Source: Apiospora phragmitis (taxonomy: Eukaryota; Ascomycota; Sordariomycetes; Amphisphaeriales; Apiosporaceae). From it: DNA of 64,000 bases. The stretch covers positions 806,001 through 870,000 of the forward strand of contig JAQQWL010000002.1 of assembly GCA_038363925.1 (NCBI GenBank). Reading direction: 5' to 3'. Shown one piece after another: positions 26,246-36,005 of this stretch. The position numbers and the translations under genes were made by a program. The notes below the pieces were generated by a model. The model saw only the letters and a program-made list of their open reading frames with translations, was not told the DNA's origin and ran no database searches. Within the stretch, counting starts at the first letter, position 1; every line of letters starts with the position of its first letter.

Positions 26246-26920
26246 TATAACGAACGCTATCCGGGTTTTAAAAGAAACTTAATAAGACGTACTAGGGTTT
26301 ATATTAATAATACGAGAGAATATCTGAACGTGTAATAAAAGTCGCTTTTATTAATATAATAGGTAATAGTTTTATAAAAATAAAGATAACTAAGGTGCAT
26401 AGATTTAAAAGGTATTTATAATAATTTCGTTAAAGTTATTTACTTTATTAATAAGTTAAGATTAATACTTAAATTAATTACTAAAAAAAAAGTATTTATA
26501 TAAAATATATAAAGAAATATTCGTTATTATATATCTAATCCTTTCTTTATTAATCCGTTATTACTTAATAATCTCTCTTAATCACGCTTTACGCTACTTA
26601 GTAATCTTACTTAATTACGCTCTACGCTACTTAGTAATCTCTCTTAATCACGCTTTACGTTACTTAATAATCTCGCCTAATCTCGCCTAAGCGTTTACCA
26701 TGCCACGTAACTTATTAATAATCGCCGTTACTTTATAAGCGTATTTATCTTATCACTAAACGTAGCGGTATTATTATTTATTATTAAAAAAAGTTTAACT
26801 TTATATTAATATAGCTAACGGTGCGGTCCGTAGCTATAATATTATAGCCTGTTCAGGGTATAATAGTTCCGTATCGGTAAATAAGGTCTTTTAATTACAT
26901 AATTAAGTCGGGTTATAATA
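26246..26920 (-). repeat. 3' LTR of the inner gypsy element
   Basis: This 675-bp LTR begins TATAACGAACGC (TG to TA by RIP) and ends GGTTATAATA. Its U3 half contains three 33-bp tandem units at 26578-26676 (each starting TTAATCACGCTTTACGCTAC or a close variant). This half differs strongly from that of its partner LTR at 32999-33711. Confidence 0.8.
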
Positions 26921-27049
26921 CTATTCTCCTCTTTTTAACTACTTTATCCTTAAAATATTAACTCTATAAATACCTTAACCGTTCATTTATCATAATTTAT
27001 AATAAATTCTTCCTTCCCTATCGCTTTTATTATAATATATACTTATTAT

Positions 27050-27600
27050 AAATAGTCACGTCGGAAAATCTCGAATCAAGCCTAATCGTTCCTCCACCGT
27101 TTATCATACAGATCTTATCGAAGCCTTTTCTAAATTTAGTTTTAAAGTCATACCTTACAATCGCTATTTTACAAAAGGGTAGTCTTATATAATAATAGAA
27201 GGCGTTAGCAAGTATAAAAAATACACTCGTGCTAACTGTACGTACGATAGCACCGGGGTCCTACTATCTTCTTTGCAGCGTATGCAAGATAAGCACGACC
27301 GCCTGTCTCGAAAAAAGTCCGCCGCAAAGGCTCACTTTTTAAAACTTTAACGCTAGACTAACAAAGCCGTTACTCGCTTTATTCGTTTCCGCAAATAAAA
27401 AAAGATAGCTCGTACTTAAGGGGTTAAATTAGTATAGCGTGGCTTACGCTCCCTAAACGAGCTAGAAAAGTAAAAGCGTCGGGAGTCTAAGGCCGTTATA
27501 ACCGTTTAAGCTTAAAGAGGTTTTAATATTATTAATTAAAACGTAACCGACTTCTCCTTTAAGCCGATCCCCGAGTTTATTATTTAAACGTCCGTAGTTT
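27050..27600 (+). pseudogene. Decayed antisense Cys-rich ORF of the inner gypsy
   Basis: This is a plus-strand frame of about 180 codons, antisense to gag-pol and lying between integrase/chromodomain and the 3' LTR. It is low in mutations for most of its length: residues such as SRIKPNRSSTVYHTDLIEAF and STGVLLSSLQRMQDKHDRL are readable. Tyr codons at 27156, 27165, 27186, 27213, 27222 and 27243 give the spacing x2-x6-x8-x2-x6. That is the Zn2Cys6 pattern if each TAY was TGY before RIP. After this come a Lys/Arg-rich, probably coiled-coil segment and the conserved RGLRSLNELEK motif. It starts near 27050 (no ATG survives) and ends near 27600. No function is known to me; a small regulatory or nucleic-acid-binding accessory protein is one possibility. 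Confidence 0.6.
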
Positions 27601-27619
27601 CTTAGTAATATTCGCTAGG

Positions 27620-29060
27620 TGTTTTTTAAATTCCTAAGTGTTATCCTCTAATAGGTAGCCTTTCTACTAAACGAAATATTAAAAGCCTTATCCTCTCTTT
27701 TCTTTTATCGATAATTTTATCGACTTCGTACTCGTGCTAATCTGTTTCGATTTCTAGTTATATATTAATTAGGGTTTCCTCGGCCGCTAGCTCGAATAAT
27801 AAAATATAAATATAAGGTATATCCGTATTATCTTAAATAGCGATAATTGGTAATTAGTTTTTAAAATAACTTTTATAATTTTAAATAATTCTATCTTTTT
27901 AAAGTCTAATTTATCGCTTAATCGTTTTATTTTAATATTTCGTCGTAAGAAATAAACTTTTTTTCCCTTTTTAAAAATTAATCCTTTTAACTTTATTTAA
28001 TCGGCATACCCTTTTATTCGTTATTAAAAAAAAATAAGGTCTTATTATAATATAATTTAGAGTTCTTTTAATTTTTCGACTCGTATAATCGCGATTAGTA
28101 CTAGTTTTTTTTTAAAGGTTTTTTAATAATTTCCGGGTCGTACTCATAGTTCGCTCGAAATAATAAAATACGCGTAGTTTCGTTATTTACGCTATTATAA
28201 GTAAATTAAGCTATAAATAATAATTACACCTAATTATTTTATTTATAATTAACGTAGTAATATAGGTACTACTTTAAGGTTTAATTTATCCGCTCGGTTT
28301 ATTTATTTATTTAAAGGTGGTAAGCCGTAAATAGTTTATATTTAACTCTAAGTTATGTTATAAGCGATTTTTAGAATTTGGCGGTAAACAGTTTATCTTT
28401 ATCGGAAATAATCGTTTCGGGCAGCCTGTATTAGTTAACGATCGTTTAGAGGAATGTATACGCTAGGTCGTTAATATCGCTAAATTCTTTATACGGTAAG
28501 AAATAAGTGTACTTCGTGAGTTTATCCGTAATTATTAAGATGTTATCGTAGTCGATCTTGGTTAGGGGTTCTTTTAATAAGGGCAGCTTAACGACGAAAT
28601 TAAGTGTAATAGCTTTTTATATTTTATCTAGTGGTAGGATTAGCTATAGCTCTCCGTACGGCCGGTGTTAAGTAGCTTTTACTTTATTATAAAGGTTGTA
28701 TTTATTAATCACCTTAGCTACGATTAGTTTAAGGTTTTTATAATCGAATTACCGGGTAATCCTTTTCTAGGTTTTAAATATCCTTTAATATCTGTGTATA
28801 GGATATTTATAGAATTCTTTAATAAAGTCTTCGCGATACCGCTTAAAGATATAGATCTTATCTCGGTAAAAGGTAAGACCGTCGCGGTCTTCGAGGCGAT
28901 CCTTAAGGTAGTTTACGAGGTCGGGGGTTTAATTAAATTGCCGGAACTTAGTAACCTAATCGTTATTATATTAGACGTAGTTTGTAACGTTTAATTATTT
29001 TAACGGTATAAAGTTACTATTTTAGTTATAAGTAAGGATAGTCCGCGTTTCGAATAAGAC
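27620..29060 (-). pseudogene. Inner gypsy integrase with C-terminal chromodomain
   Basis: The minus-strand reading shows the end of the zinc-binding domain and its Arg-His-Arg-Pro-Tyr-Gly-Glu-Leu block near 28640-28680. Next come LNFVVKLPLLKEPLT (catalytic Asp changed to Asn) near 28560-28610 and the second catalytic region near 28420. At 27620-27760 there is a chromodomain with HEYEVDKIIDKRKER and, one frame over, an aromatic-cage block of the type KGY...EDNTWE, with Trp codons turned into stops. Chromodomains direct integration to methylated H3K9 heterochromatin in chromoviruses. The plus-strand frame at 28794-28994 is a shadow of this region. Confidence 0.8.
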
Positions 29061-29079
29061 CTCCTCCTAATGGTCCGGT

Positions 29080-30420
29080 CGTCGGCTTAATACGTCGGCG
29101 CGACCGTTTTCGTTACCTTTTTAATAGATAATAGTAAGGTTAAATCTTAATAAGAATTTAAACTATCGTATTTATTATTTATTTAATTTTTTAATAATAA
29201 TAAACGTTATAAAGTTTTTATAATCGGTATAGACTTTAACTAGTTTTATTATCTCGTTAAAATAATATCTCTATTCTTTATAAGCTTTAATAATAATTAT
29301 TAATTCTTTATTATAAATTTAGTAATTAAGCTCTAGTTCGTTAAGCTTTTTCGAAAAAAATACGACCGGGTGTAATTTCTTATTATCATCTCGTTAATTA
29401 AGTTATCCTCCGATCATATAGTCCGATACGTCGGTTTTAATTTTAAAAGGTTTAAATAAATCTACTACGCAAAGTATTAGTTCGTTAAGGATTCGTTCCT
29501 TAATATTATAAAAAGCCTTATCTTCTTTCTCTATCTATTAAAATAGTTCGTCCTTCTTTATTAAGTTCGTTAAGGGTGTCGCTATCCTGCTAAATCCAGG
29601 GACGAAAATCCGGTAATAATTAGCTAGTTTTAAAAAGGATCTAATTTCCGTAGCGTTTATAGGCGTAGGCCACTCTTTAATTATTAAGATTTTCGAAGGT
29701 TCTATTCAGATTTCGCCCGGAAATATCACATATCCTACGAAAGTAACGGATCGTTAATAGAATTCGCTTTTTTTTAAATTAACTAATAAGTTAACGTCTT
29801 ATAACTTCTAAAATACTAGCTTTATATACTCTCGATACTAGTCGTCATTCTCGGAATAAATAAAGATATTATCGAGATATACTATAATAAACTTATCGAG
29901 GTACTCTTATAAAACGTAGTTAATTATGAATTAAAAGCTAGCTAATACATTAATCAAGCCGAACGGTATAGCTTAATATTCGAAATAACCGTACTTAATT
30001 CGGAACACAGTTTTCTATTCTTCTCCCTTCTTAATTCGGATCAGGTTATATATATTAAAGAGGTCGAATACTATAAAGATTTTAACGTATAATAATCTAT
30101 TTCATAAATCGCCGATTAAAAAAAGGAGGTACCGGTTCTTAATAATAATTTCGTTAAACTTTTAATAATTAATACACATACGCTATTTAAGTTTCCCGTC
30201 CTTACTCTTTTTTAAAACGAAGAGGATAAGGAAGCCTACTAGTAATATAAATAATCAAATAACTCTTTTCTCGAAATTTTCCGTAATATACTCCTTTAAA
30301 GCTTATTTATACTCCTAGTTAAATTTATATATAAATATAAATAAGGGTTCCTTTTTATTTATAAAGGGTATCTTATAATCCTACCGTATATAAAACAATA
30401 AGCCTATCTTTAATTTCCTA
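29080..30420 (-). pseudogene. Inner gypsy reverse transcriptase and RNase H
   Basis: Near 29840-29905 the minus strand reads KFIIVYLDNIFIYSENDD, the reverse transcriptase active-site motif with YLDD changed to YLDN by a G-to-A (RIP-type) mutation. RNase H is recognisable at 29080-29440. It shows KIKTDVSDYMIGG, KLHPVVFFSKKLNELELNY, KVYTDYKNFITF and NGRADVLSRRPDH, in the order typical of Ty3/gypsy elements. Both domains are broken by many TAA/TAG codons. Confidence 0.85.
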
Positions 30421-30599
30421 TTAAAAAAAGCTCTAAATTACCGATACTTTTCTAATATAATCGTCATAACGTTTAGCTTAAGCTCTTTAATAATAACATA
30501 TACCCTAAAAAATTTAAATTTATTAAAAGGTCGCTTCTTAAACCGCTACCTATTAACTAAACCTCTTCTTAATATATCTTACTAAAATTAACCTATTCT

Positions 30600-30890
30600 T
30601 TAATTAACTTTAAAATTACTTACTCGTAACTAAGGTATCCCTAAAATTATATCGTATCTTATAACGTCTATAATATTACACGTAATTCGTTTATAACGTC
30701 CTCCGATATCGATTAAAAAATTCGCGACTTCCTTCTATACTTCTCCATCGTCATAAGTTATAAGTCCTTTATTAACGGTCCTAAATCGATATAAAGCGTC
30801 TTTCTCTTACTATTTAAATTTAAAATAATTAATAATTCGTAATAAAATATAATTTCCTTACGCTCCGTTATCGAGTAACGCTTTAATATA
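30600..30890 (-). pseudogene. Inner gypsy aspartic protease remnant
   Basis: The minus-strand reading gives ALLDNGA (former LDSGA catalytic motif) at about 30860-30880. It continues with ALYRFRTVNKGLITYDDGEV, the NFLIDIGGR block and DIILGIP, which is the flap/ILG part of retroviral-type proteases. RIP stops are present. It lies between gag and reverse transcriptase, as expected for gypsy elements. Confidence 0.75.
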
Positions 30891-30999
30891 GACTCTTTTT
30901 ACGCCTATTACTAGTATAATATACTTATAGATAGCTCGATCATCCGTTATTTAGCACAGGGACTTATCTTAGTCCGCTTATTATCGTCCTTCTACAATA

Positions 31000-32950
31000 A
31001 GCGGCGTCTATTTCTTAAACGCTACTCCTATAAATAAATAACAATCTCTTACGATTGATCCTCGTATCGTCGCTATCGTTCTTTCCGTTCTTTATAGGGC
31101 GCTTCTTAATATACTAGTAGGGGTATTTCTATACTCCTCCCCGTATAAAGTGCTGTCCCTAATACTTAAGATTCGGGTTCTTCGGGCGATTCGAAGGTTT
31201 ATTAAGTTCGCGGTAATCTATAAACGCTTTACAAGTTCTTTAATATATTAAAGGGGTCCTCTTATTAAGTATATATTTATATATCCTAAGCGCGTTAAGC
31301 GCTCTCTTTTAAACATTTATAAGCTCGCGATTTTTCCTAAGCGTATTTAAGGTATTAATCTTTAAAATACTCCCTCTAATCTCGTCCTTCCAGGTAATAT
31401 TATTATAACCACCGTAAGTTTTCTTATACTAATAGGTACGCGCGTCGTTTATTAAAAATCGATATTTAAATTCTTCCGATAATATAGTCCGGGTATAGTT
31501 ATGTAATAGGTCGTTTATTAATCTTTCGGGGAAATTATTTATACTCGAGTTTCTTCGTAAAATATTTTATATAAATATCGTGTACGCACGAGATCTATAA
31601 AAGCGTGAAATATCCCTTATACGTAAAAAAAATTCGTAAGTTATCCTTTACGGCGTAATTACTATAAATTCTTTAATTAAACCCGGCCGTAATAAATACT
31701 TCACATAAATATTTAAAGTTAAAGTAAAAAATACTAGAAATAACTAACCATTCGTCGGTCCTTAAATCTCTAAACTTAGTAATCTCATATACTAGTTCGT
31801 TTATAAACATCCTTACTAAGCGTCCGTAACTTATAATTTATTTTAACTAGCTTATAATATCGTTTATTAAATCGCTATCTTCGTTATAAAAGAGGGGTCA
31901 TTCCTTTCGTATTATTACAACGCTTCGGTTATAATCCTCCTTACTTTCCGAGGTTTTAAAAAACCATCCGGTACCTTCCTTATCCGCTAAATAAGAAGTA
32001 TACCTATTGTTATAACAAGCTATCTAAAATAAGCTACCATATTTAATAATAGCGCTACTATCTTTAATAATTATTATAAAAATATCCTTTACCTTAATAA
32101 TATTAATATATCGTTCCTTTAAAACTTATTAGAAATCCTTCTTTAATACTTAATATTTTCGAGCGTAATATCCTAGTTTTTAATAATTATAACAAATACC
32201 GCGTAACTTCTTATCCTGCTTATCGTATTTAGTAACGTTAAGGTTTATAAGCTTACTATAATAATTATACGCCGTAATATTCCTAAGTAATATATAATTA
32301 TATTAACGTGATCGCCTTATATTAGCTTAAGTTCGACTAGTCCACCGCTAAGGTCCGCCTTATTTCTCGCGGCGTCGTTCGTATATACGAGTATCGATCT
32401 TAATAATAAACTCTATATACGAGAAAAAGTTATCGGGGGCGTCGAGCCGGCTAAGTTCGTCCTTAATATCATCCTTTAGCCCTCGGTAATATATCATGAT
32501 CTTCGTAGTTTCAGTACAGTTTAATCGAGTTATGATACGCCGGAACTCGGCTATATAAAAAACGGCTAATCTCTTTTATTTAAAGGTCTCAAGTTCCCTC
32601 TCCGCCTGTCGCTTTTTATCGAGGTCTTAAAAGAGTAACTTAAAGGCTTATTTAAAACCGTTATAACTTTCGAAAATACGTTATACTTTTATACGGCATA
32701 GCTTAACTTATTAATCGTTTTCTATAAGTTTATTTAAATAAAGCTCGAACTAAATAAATACCTTACCTTTAAAAAACGAGGCGGCGTAAATAACTCGTTA
32801 AGTAACGTCTTAAAACGTCCCCTCGTAAAATCGTTAATAGGCCTTAACTTAAACGAGGAAGCCTCGGAAATTTCCACTTATTCCGTTAAAAAGTATTAAC
32901 GTATTAATCTTTATACCCTTTTTTAATATAATAAGGGTTTAAATAATATT
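31000..32950 (-). pseudogene. Inner gypsy gag remnant with zinc knuckle
   Basis: The position between 5' LTR and protease marks this as gag. At about 32158-32200 the minus strand reads ICYNYxKLGYYARKY, the RIP form of a CCHC knuckle (CYNCxKLGHYARKC spacing C-x2-C-x4-H-x4-C). The upstream part around 32400-32900 is basic and contains heptad-like stretches. The borders are approximate and no frame is open. Confidence 0.65.
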
Positions 32951-32998
32951 AATAGCTATATAAAAGAGATATACTTTTTCGTATAGCTTATCGATATT

Positions 32999-33711
32999 TA
33001 TAACGAACGTTATCTGGGTTTTAAAAGAAACCTAATAAGACATACTGGGGTTTATGTTAGCAATACGAGAGAGTATCTAAACGTGCGATAGAAGTCGCTT
33101 CTATCGATACAATGGGTAATAGCTGGTAGGAACGAAGGTAACTGAGGTGCGTAGACTTGGGGGTATTCGTAATAGTTTCGTTAAGGCTGTTTACCTTACT
33201 AATAGGTTAAGATTAATATTTAAATTAATTACTAAAGTAGAGAGTATCCATATGAAATATATAGGAAACGTCTATCGTTATATATCCAATCCCTCCTTCA
33301 CTGATCCGAGTTGGATCACTAGGAGCGTCGTGATCTTATCGCTCCTGGATCACTGGGAGCGTCGTGATCTTGTCGCTCCTGGATCACTAGGAGCGTCGTG
33401 ATCTTGTAGCTCCCTTATTTTATCTGCACGTGACGTTGGGTCATCCTTTATTGTCTACCTTGTCCTGTCTGTCCATTCCTGTCTGTCCATTTCCGCCTGT
33501 CCACCGTGGTCCATCCTCAGTTGGCTGGTCGTGGTGTACTGTCATCGTGTTGTTGCTTGTCGATATCCTGTGGCGGTGCAGTGGGGCTGTCATCGTTGGT
33601 GGGGCGTCATCGTAGGCTGGCTTTTGTGTAGGATTTCGTAAGCGCCTCGGGTCATCCTGGCTCCGTGCCGGATGGTGGATCTTGGCCGCCTGTTTAGGTC
33701 AGGTCGTAACA
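32999..33711 (-). repeat. 5' LTR of the inner gypsy, partly unmutated
   Basis: This 713-bp LTR begins TATAACGAACG and ends GGTCGTAACA. The inner half (32999-33290) is RIP-mutated like the other LTRs. The outer half (about 33290-33711) has normal GC content, intact CpA/TpG and a triple 34-bp repeat. The small frames at 33147-33401 and 33430-33615 are chance frames in LTR sequence. Confidence 0.85.
33313..33414. repeat. Three 34-bp tandem repeats in the LTR U3
   Basis: The units start at 33313, 33347 and 33381 and differ at only a few positions. Each begins GGATCACTAGGAGCGTCGTG. Each unit has two overlapping dyads: GATCAC/GTGATC and AGGAGCG/CGCTCCT. Lying in U3, upstream of the element's transcription start, they could be enhancer-type binding sites; this is inferred from position and symmetry only. 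Confidence 0.85.
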
Positions 33712-34189
33712 ATAGGCTTTAATCTAAATAAAAAAGCTTTAGAGGTTTTTACTTATTTTATTAAAAAGGGTTAATATACTAATCTTTATACCTTTTTTTA
33801 ATATAATAAGGGTTTAAATAATATTAATAACTATATAAAAAAGATATACTTCTTTACGTAATTTATTAATATTATAAAATATTTATCTTAAAGTGCCCTT
33901 AACTAAGAGCTCGTTACGCTCTTTTTTAAGCTTAGCGTAATAATACTAATAGTTAGCGCTTTTTTGCTCGAATTCTTTAATTCGCTTAACTAATACTTAT
34001 TATATAAGTTCGTTGTCGCTATCGTTATTATCGACGTTTATATAGGGGTCTCGTTAAGAGGTGTTAAGGGTAATAATAGGGGTTTTTCTTTATTAAACGA
34101 TATTATTAAAGCTAGGTATAAATATAATTCTTATAGTATTATTACTTAAGGGTTTAAGTAATAACTTATAAAAATAAGAGTAATTAAAA
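33712..34189 (-). mobile_element. Gag-leader fragment of the outer gypsy
   Basis: This stretch aligns by eye with 32838-32998 of the inner element, for example the shared AATATAATAAGGGTTTAAAT block at 33800 and 32930. It is therefore the leader and gag start of the outer copy, next to its 5' LTR. It is heavily mutated and includes about 300 bp without a counterpart in the inner copy. Confidence 0.65.
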
Positions 34190-35066
34190 TATAATAAATA
34201 TTATTTAAGTTTTAAAAAAAACTTAATAAAACGTATTAAAGTTTATATTAATAATATAAAAAAGTATTCGAACGTGTAATAAAAGTTACTTTTATTAATA
34301 TAATAAATAATAGCTCGTAAAAATAAAGGTAATTAAAATATATAAATTCGGAGGTATTTATAATAGTTTTATTAAAATTATTTATTTTATTAATAAATTA
34401 AGATTAATATGTAAATTAATTATTTAAATAAAAAAATATTTATATAAAATATATAAAAAACGTCCGTCGTTATATATTTAATCTTTCTTTTATTAATTTA
34501 TTAAATCGTTCGTTAACTTATAATAATCCCGTTATTAATTCACGGTAATCTATCTTTTAAATTACGGTAATCTATTTTAATAGCTTATTTAAAGGCGTCG
34601 TAATTTCGTCGCTCCTGGCTTATTTATTAGAGCGGTAATCTAGTCGCTTTTCGTTACGTGATTCCTTCCTAGCTATTTTCTTAGGTCGGGTCTATCCTTT
34701 CGCTATTTAAAATATCCTCGTAGTTATATTTACGCGCTTTTATAATATAAAGGAGTTTATATTAATATAGTTAATAGTACGGTCGGTAGCTGTAACGTCG
34801 TAGCCTAGTCGAGGTATAATAATTCCGTTCCGACGAGTAGGGTCTTAGCCGCATGGTTAGGTCGGGTTATAATAGTTAGCTATATATATTTATCGTTATA
34901 ATATTAGTTATTATAATTAATATAATAGATTCTTATTATCGTAAGTAAGGTTATAAGCGTTAACTAGCGGAATTAATAACTGTTTATTAATTCGTAGGCG
35001 CTTTAAGTTATTTTAATTTCGTCCTAAGGGTAGGTACTAGCCGTATCGTTAAGTTAGGTCGTAATA
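34190..35066 (-). repeat. 5' LTR of the outer gypsy, longer mosaic form
   Basis: The start is TATAATAAATATTATTTAAG, a RIP version of TGTAACGAACGCTATCCGGG, and the end is GGTCGTAATA. At 877 bp it is about 160 bp longer than its partner. The segment about 34740-34882 matches the U3 end of the inner-type LTR (26780-26920), and the U3 end of the outer type follows. Confidence 0.75.
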
Positions 35067-35495
35067 GTCTAGTTGCCGTCGTATAAAACTAGAAGCTTAA
35101 TTAACGCCGACGCGTTTCGCGTCGCGTTAATAAAATAATCGATTCGCTATATCTTTAATATTACTTATTTAAGGCGAAAACGATTAAGAATTTAAATCGA
35201 TTATATATTATATAATTAATTACTTTTTAAAATTCGTAAGCTTTTATATTAATAATTATATATCTCGTCGTGAAATATTATCGTAATATTAGTAATATAA
35301 GGTTATATAAGAGATATTATATATTTATATAACGAATTATACGCTTAATTTAAAGGGTTTTAAAAGCGTTTAAAGCGTTAATTATATATCGCTCTTTTTT
35401 TATTAACTTATTATTATAAGTAATAAAAGTATAAAGAATAAAATATAAGTTATAAAGAATTATAAGAGAGTATTTAACTAAACCGTAAATTATAT
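35067..35495 (-). mobile_element. Fot1/pogo element B3, right part
   Basis: After the duplicated GTCTA the sequence continues exactly where the left part of B3 stopped at 23340. Compare B2 at 8760-8830, with the shared TTAACGCCGACGCG block. It runs through the N-terminal transposase region to the decayed group-B terminal repeat ending at 35495 next to TA. Left and right parts together give about 1,841 bp, close to the 1,861 bp of intact B2. Confidence 0.85.
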
Positions 35496-35497
35496 TA

Positions 35498-36005
35498 GTT
35501 TTTTTATTAAAAAAGTTTAAATAAAGTTTTTATTTTATTTAAATTATTAATTTTATAATAATAATAAAAAATATTTATATTTAAAACTATTAAAAAAAGT
35601 TAATATAATTAAAAAAAACCCCCGAAGTTTTTTTTAAATTAATAACGTTATTAAAGTTAATAAAAAATTTTAAATTAATTATAATATTTCATTATAACTC
35701 GACTATAAATCTCTTAACGCCTTTAATAAATATAAGTAATTAATAATAAAGTTATAGAGGCCACCAGCAGCCTTTTCTACCACTAGGAGTAAGCGGGTAT
35801 CACTGCTAGCGAGCACTTTAGACAAGGTACTCGACTTGCCAGCTTGATATTCCCAGGAGATGCTTCTGGGTACGACTGTGTAGGTTGACACCGGGCCGTT
35901 CGGTTGACCTAGCGACGTGTCAGCTACTTTACTCTGGCTCGACCTACTTCATGGGGGAAACTGTGCGTCTCAAGGTGTCCAATGCGGCGAGTCCTGGCTG
36001 AGCCA
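35498..36005. other. Edge of the AT-rich block and transition to normal GC
   Basis: Bases 35498 to about 35755 are AT-rich and featureless. From about 35757 the composition abruptly becomes ordinary. A minus-strand frame at 35703-35891 straddles the boundary; I do not recognise it and doubt that it is a gene. The 35890-36005 part may be the eroded 3' end of the neighbouring membrane-protein gene. Confidence 0.55.

Larger units (their letters stand above)
26246..33711 (-). mobile_element. Inner, nearly full-length chromodomain Ty3/gypsy element
   Basis: This 7.47-kb element has LTRs at 26246-26920 (3') and 32999-33711 (5'). A purine tract lies beside the 3' LTR (complement of 26921-26940). 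Gag, protease, reverse transcriptase, RNase H, integrase and chromodomain follow in the order of Ty3/gypsy chromoviruses on the minus strand. Flanking bases are ATAG on both sides (26241-26244 and 33712-33715), compatible with a target duplication whose fifth base differs (T/G). RIP stops fill all frames. An antisense Cys-rich frame lies at 27050-27600. Confidence 0.85.
23341..35066 (-). mobile_element. Outer chromodomain Ty3/gypsy retrotransposon
   Basis: The element is bounded by LTRs at 23341-24054 and 34190-35066, and a 5-bp target duplication GTCTA sits at 23336-23340 and 35067-35071. Coding sense is minus. Next to the left (3') LTR is a purine tract, the complement of 24055-24074. The integrase/RNase H part (24760-26245) includes the readable integrase block KESSDTSDLAYTFLRTIV followed by GLPETIISNRNKLFT (former DRDK). 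A second gypsy copy occupies 26246-33711. Its right part (33712-34189) resumes in the gag leader, so protease, reverse transcriptase and most of gag of this outer copy are missing. All frames are destroyed by RIP. Confidence 0.85.

Noticed and set aside
25974..28994. Two similar plus-strand frames (25974-26165 and 28794-28994) that look like a gene pair
   Set aside because: They are the same antisense shadow of the RNase H/integrase region in two gypsy copies.
33430..33615. 61-residue plus-strand frame in GC-rich DNA
   Set aside because: It lies in the U3 part of a gypsy LTR. The frame exists only because this part was not mutated, and its sequence is unlike a protein.
1..35700. Possible centromere or subtelomere
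   Set aside because: An AT-rich RIPed transposon block fits both, but only one edge is visible. There are no telomere repeats, and nothing in the sequence itself separates the options.
35703..35891. 62-residue minus-strand frame across the AT/GC boundary
   Set aside because: No motif, it straddles the composition switch and lies in a different frame from the neighbouring membrane-protein pseudogene.
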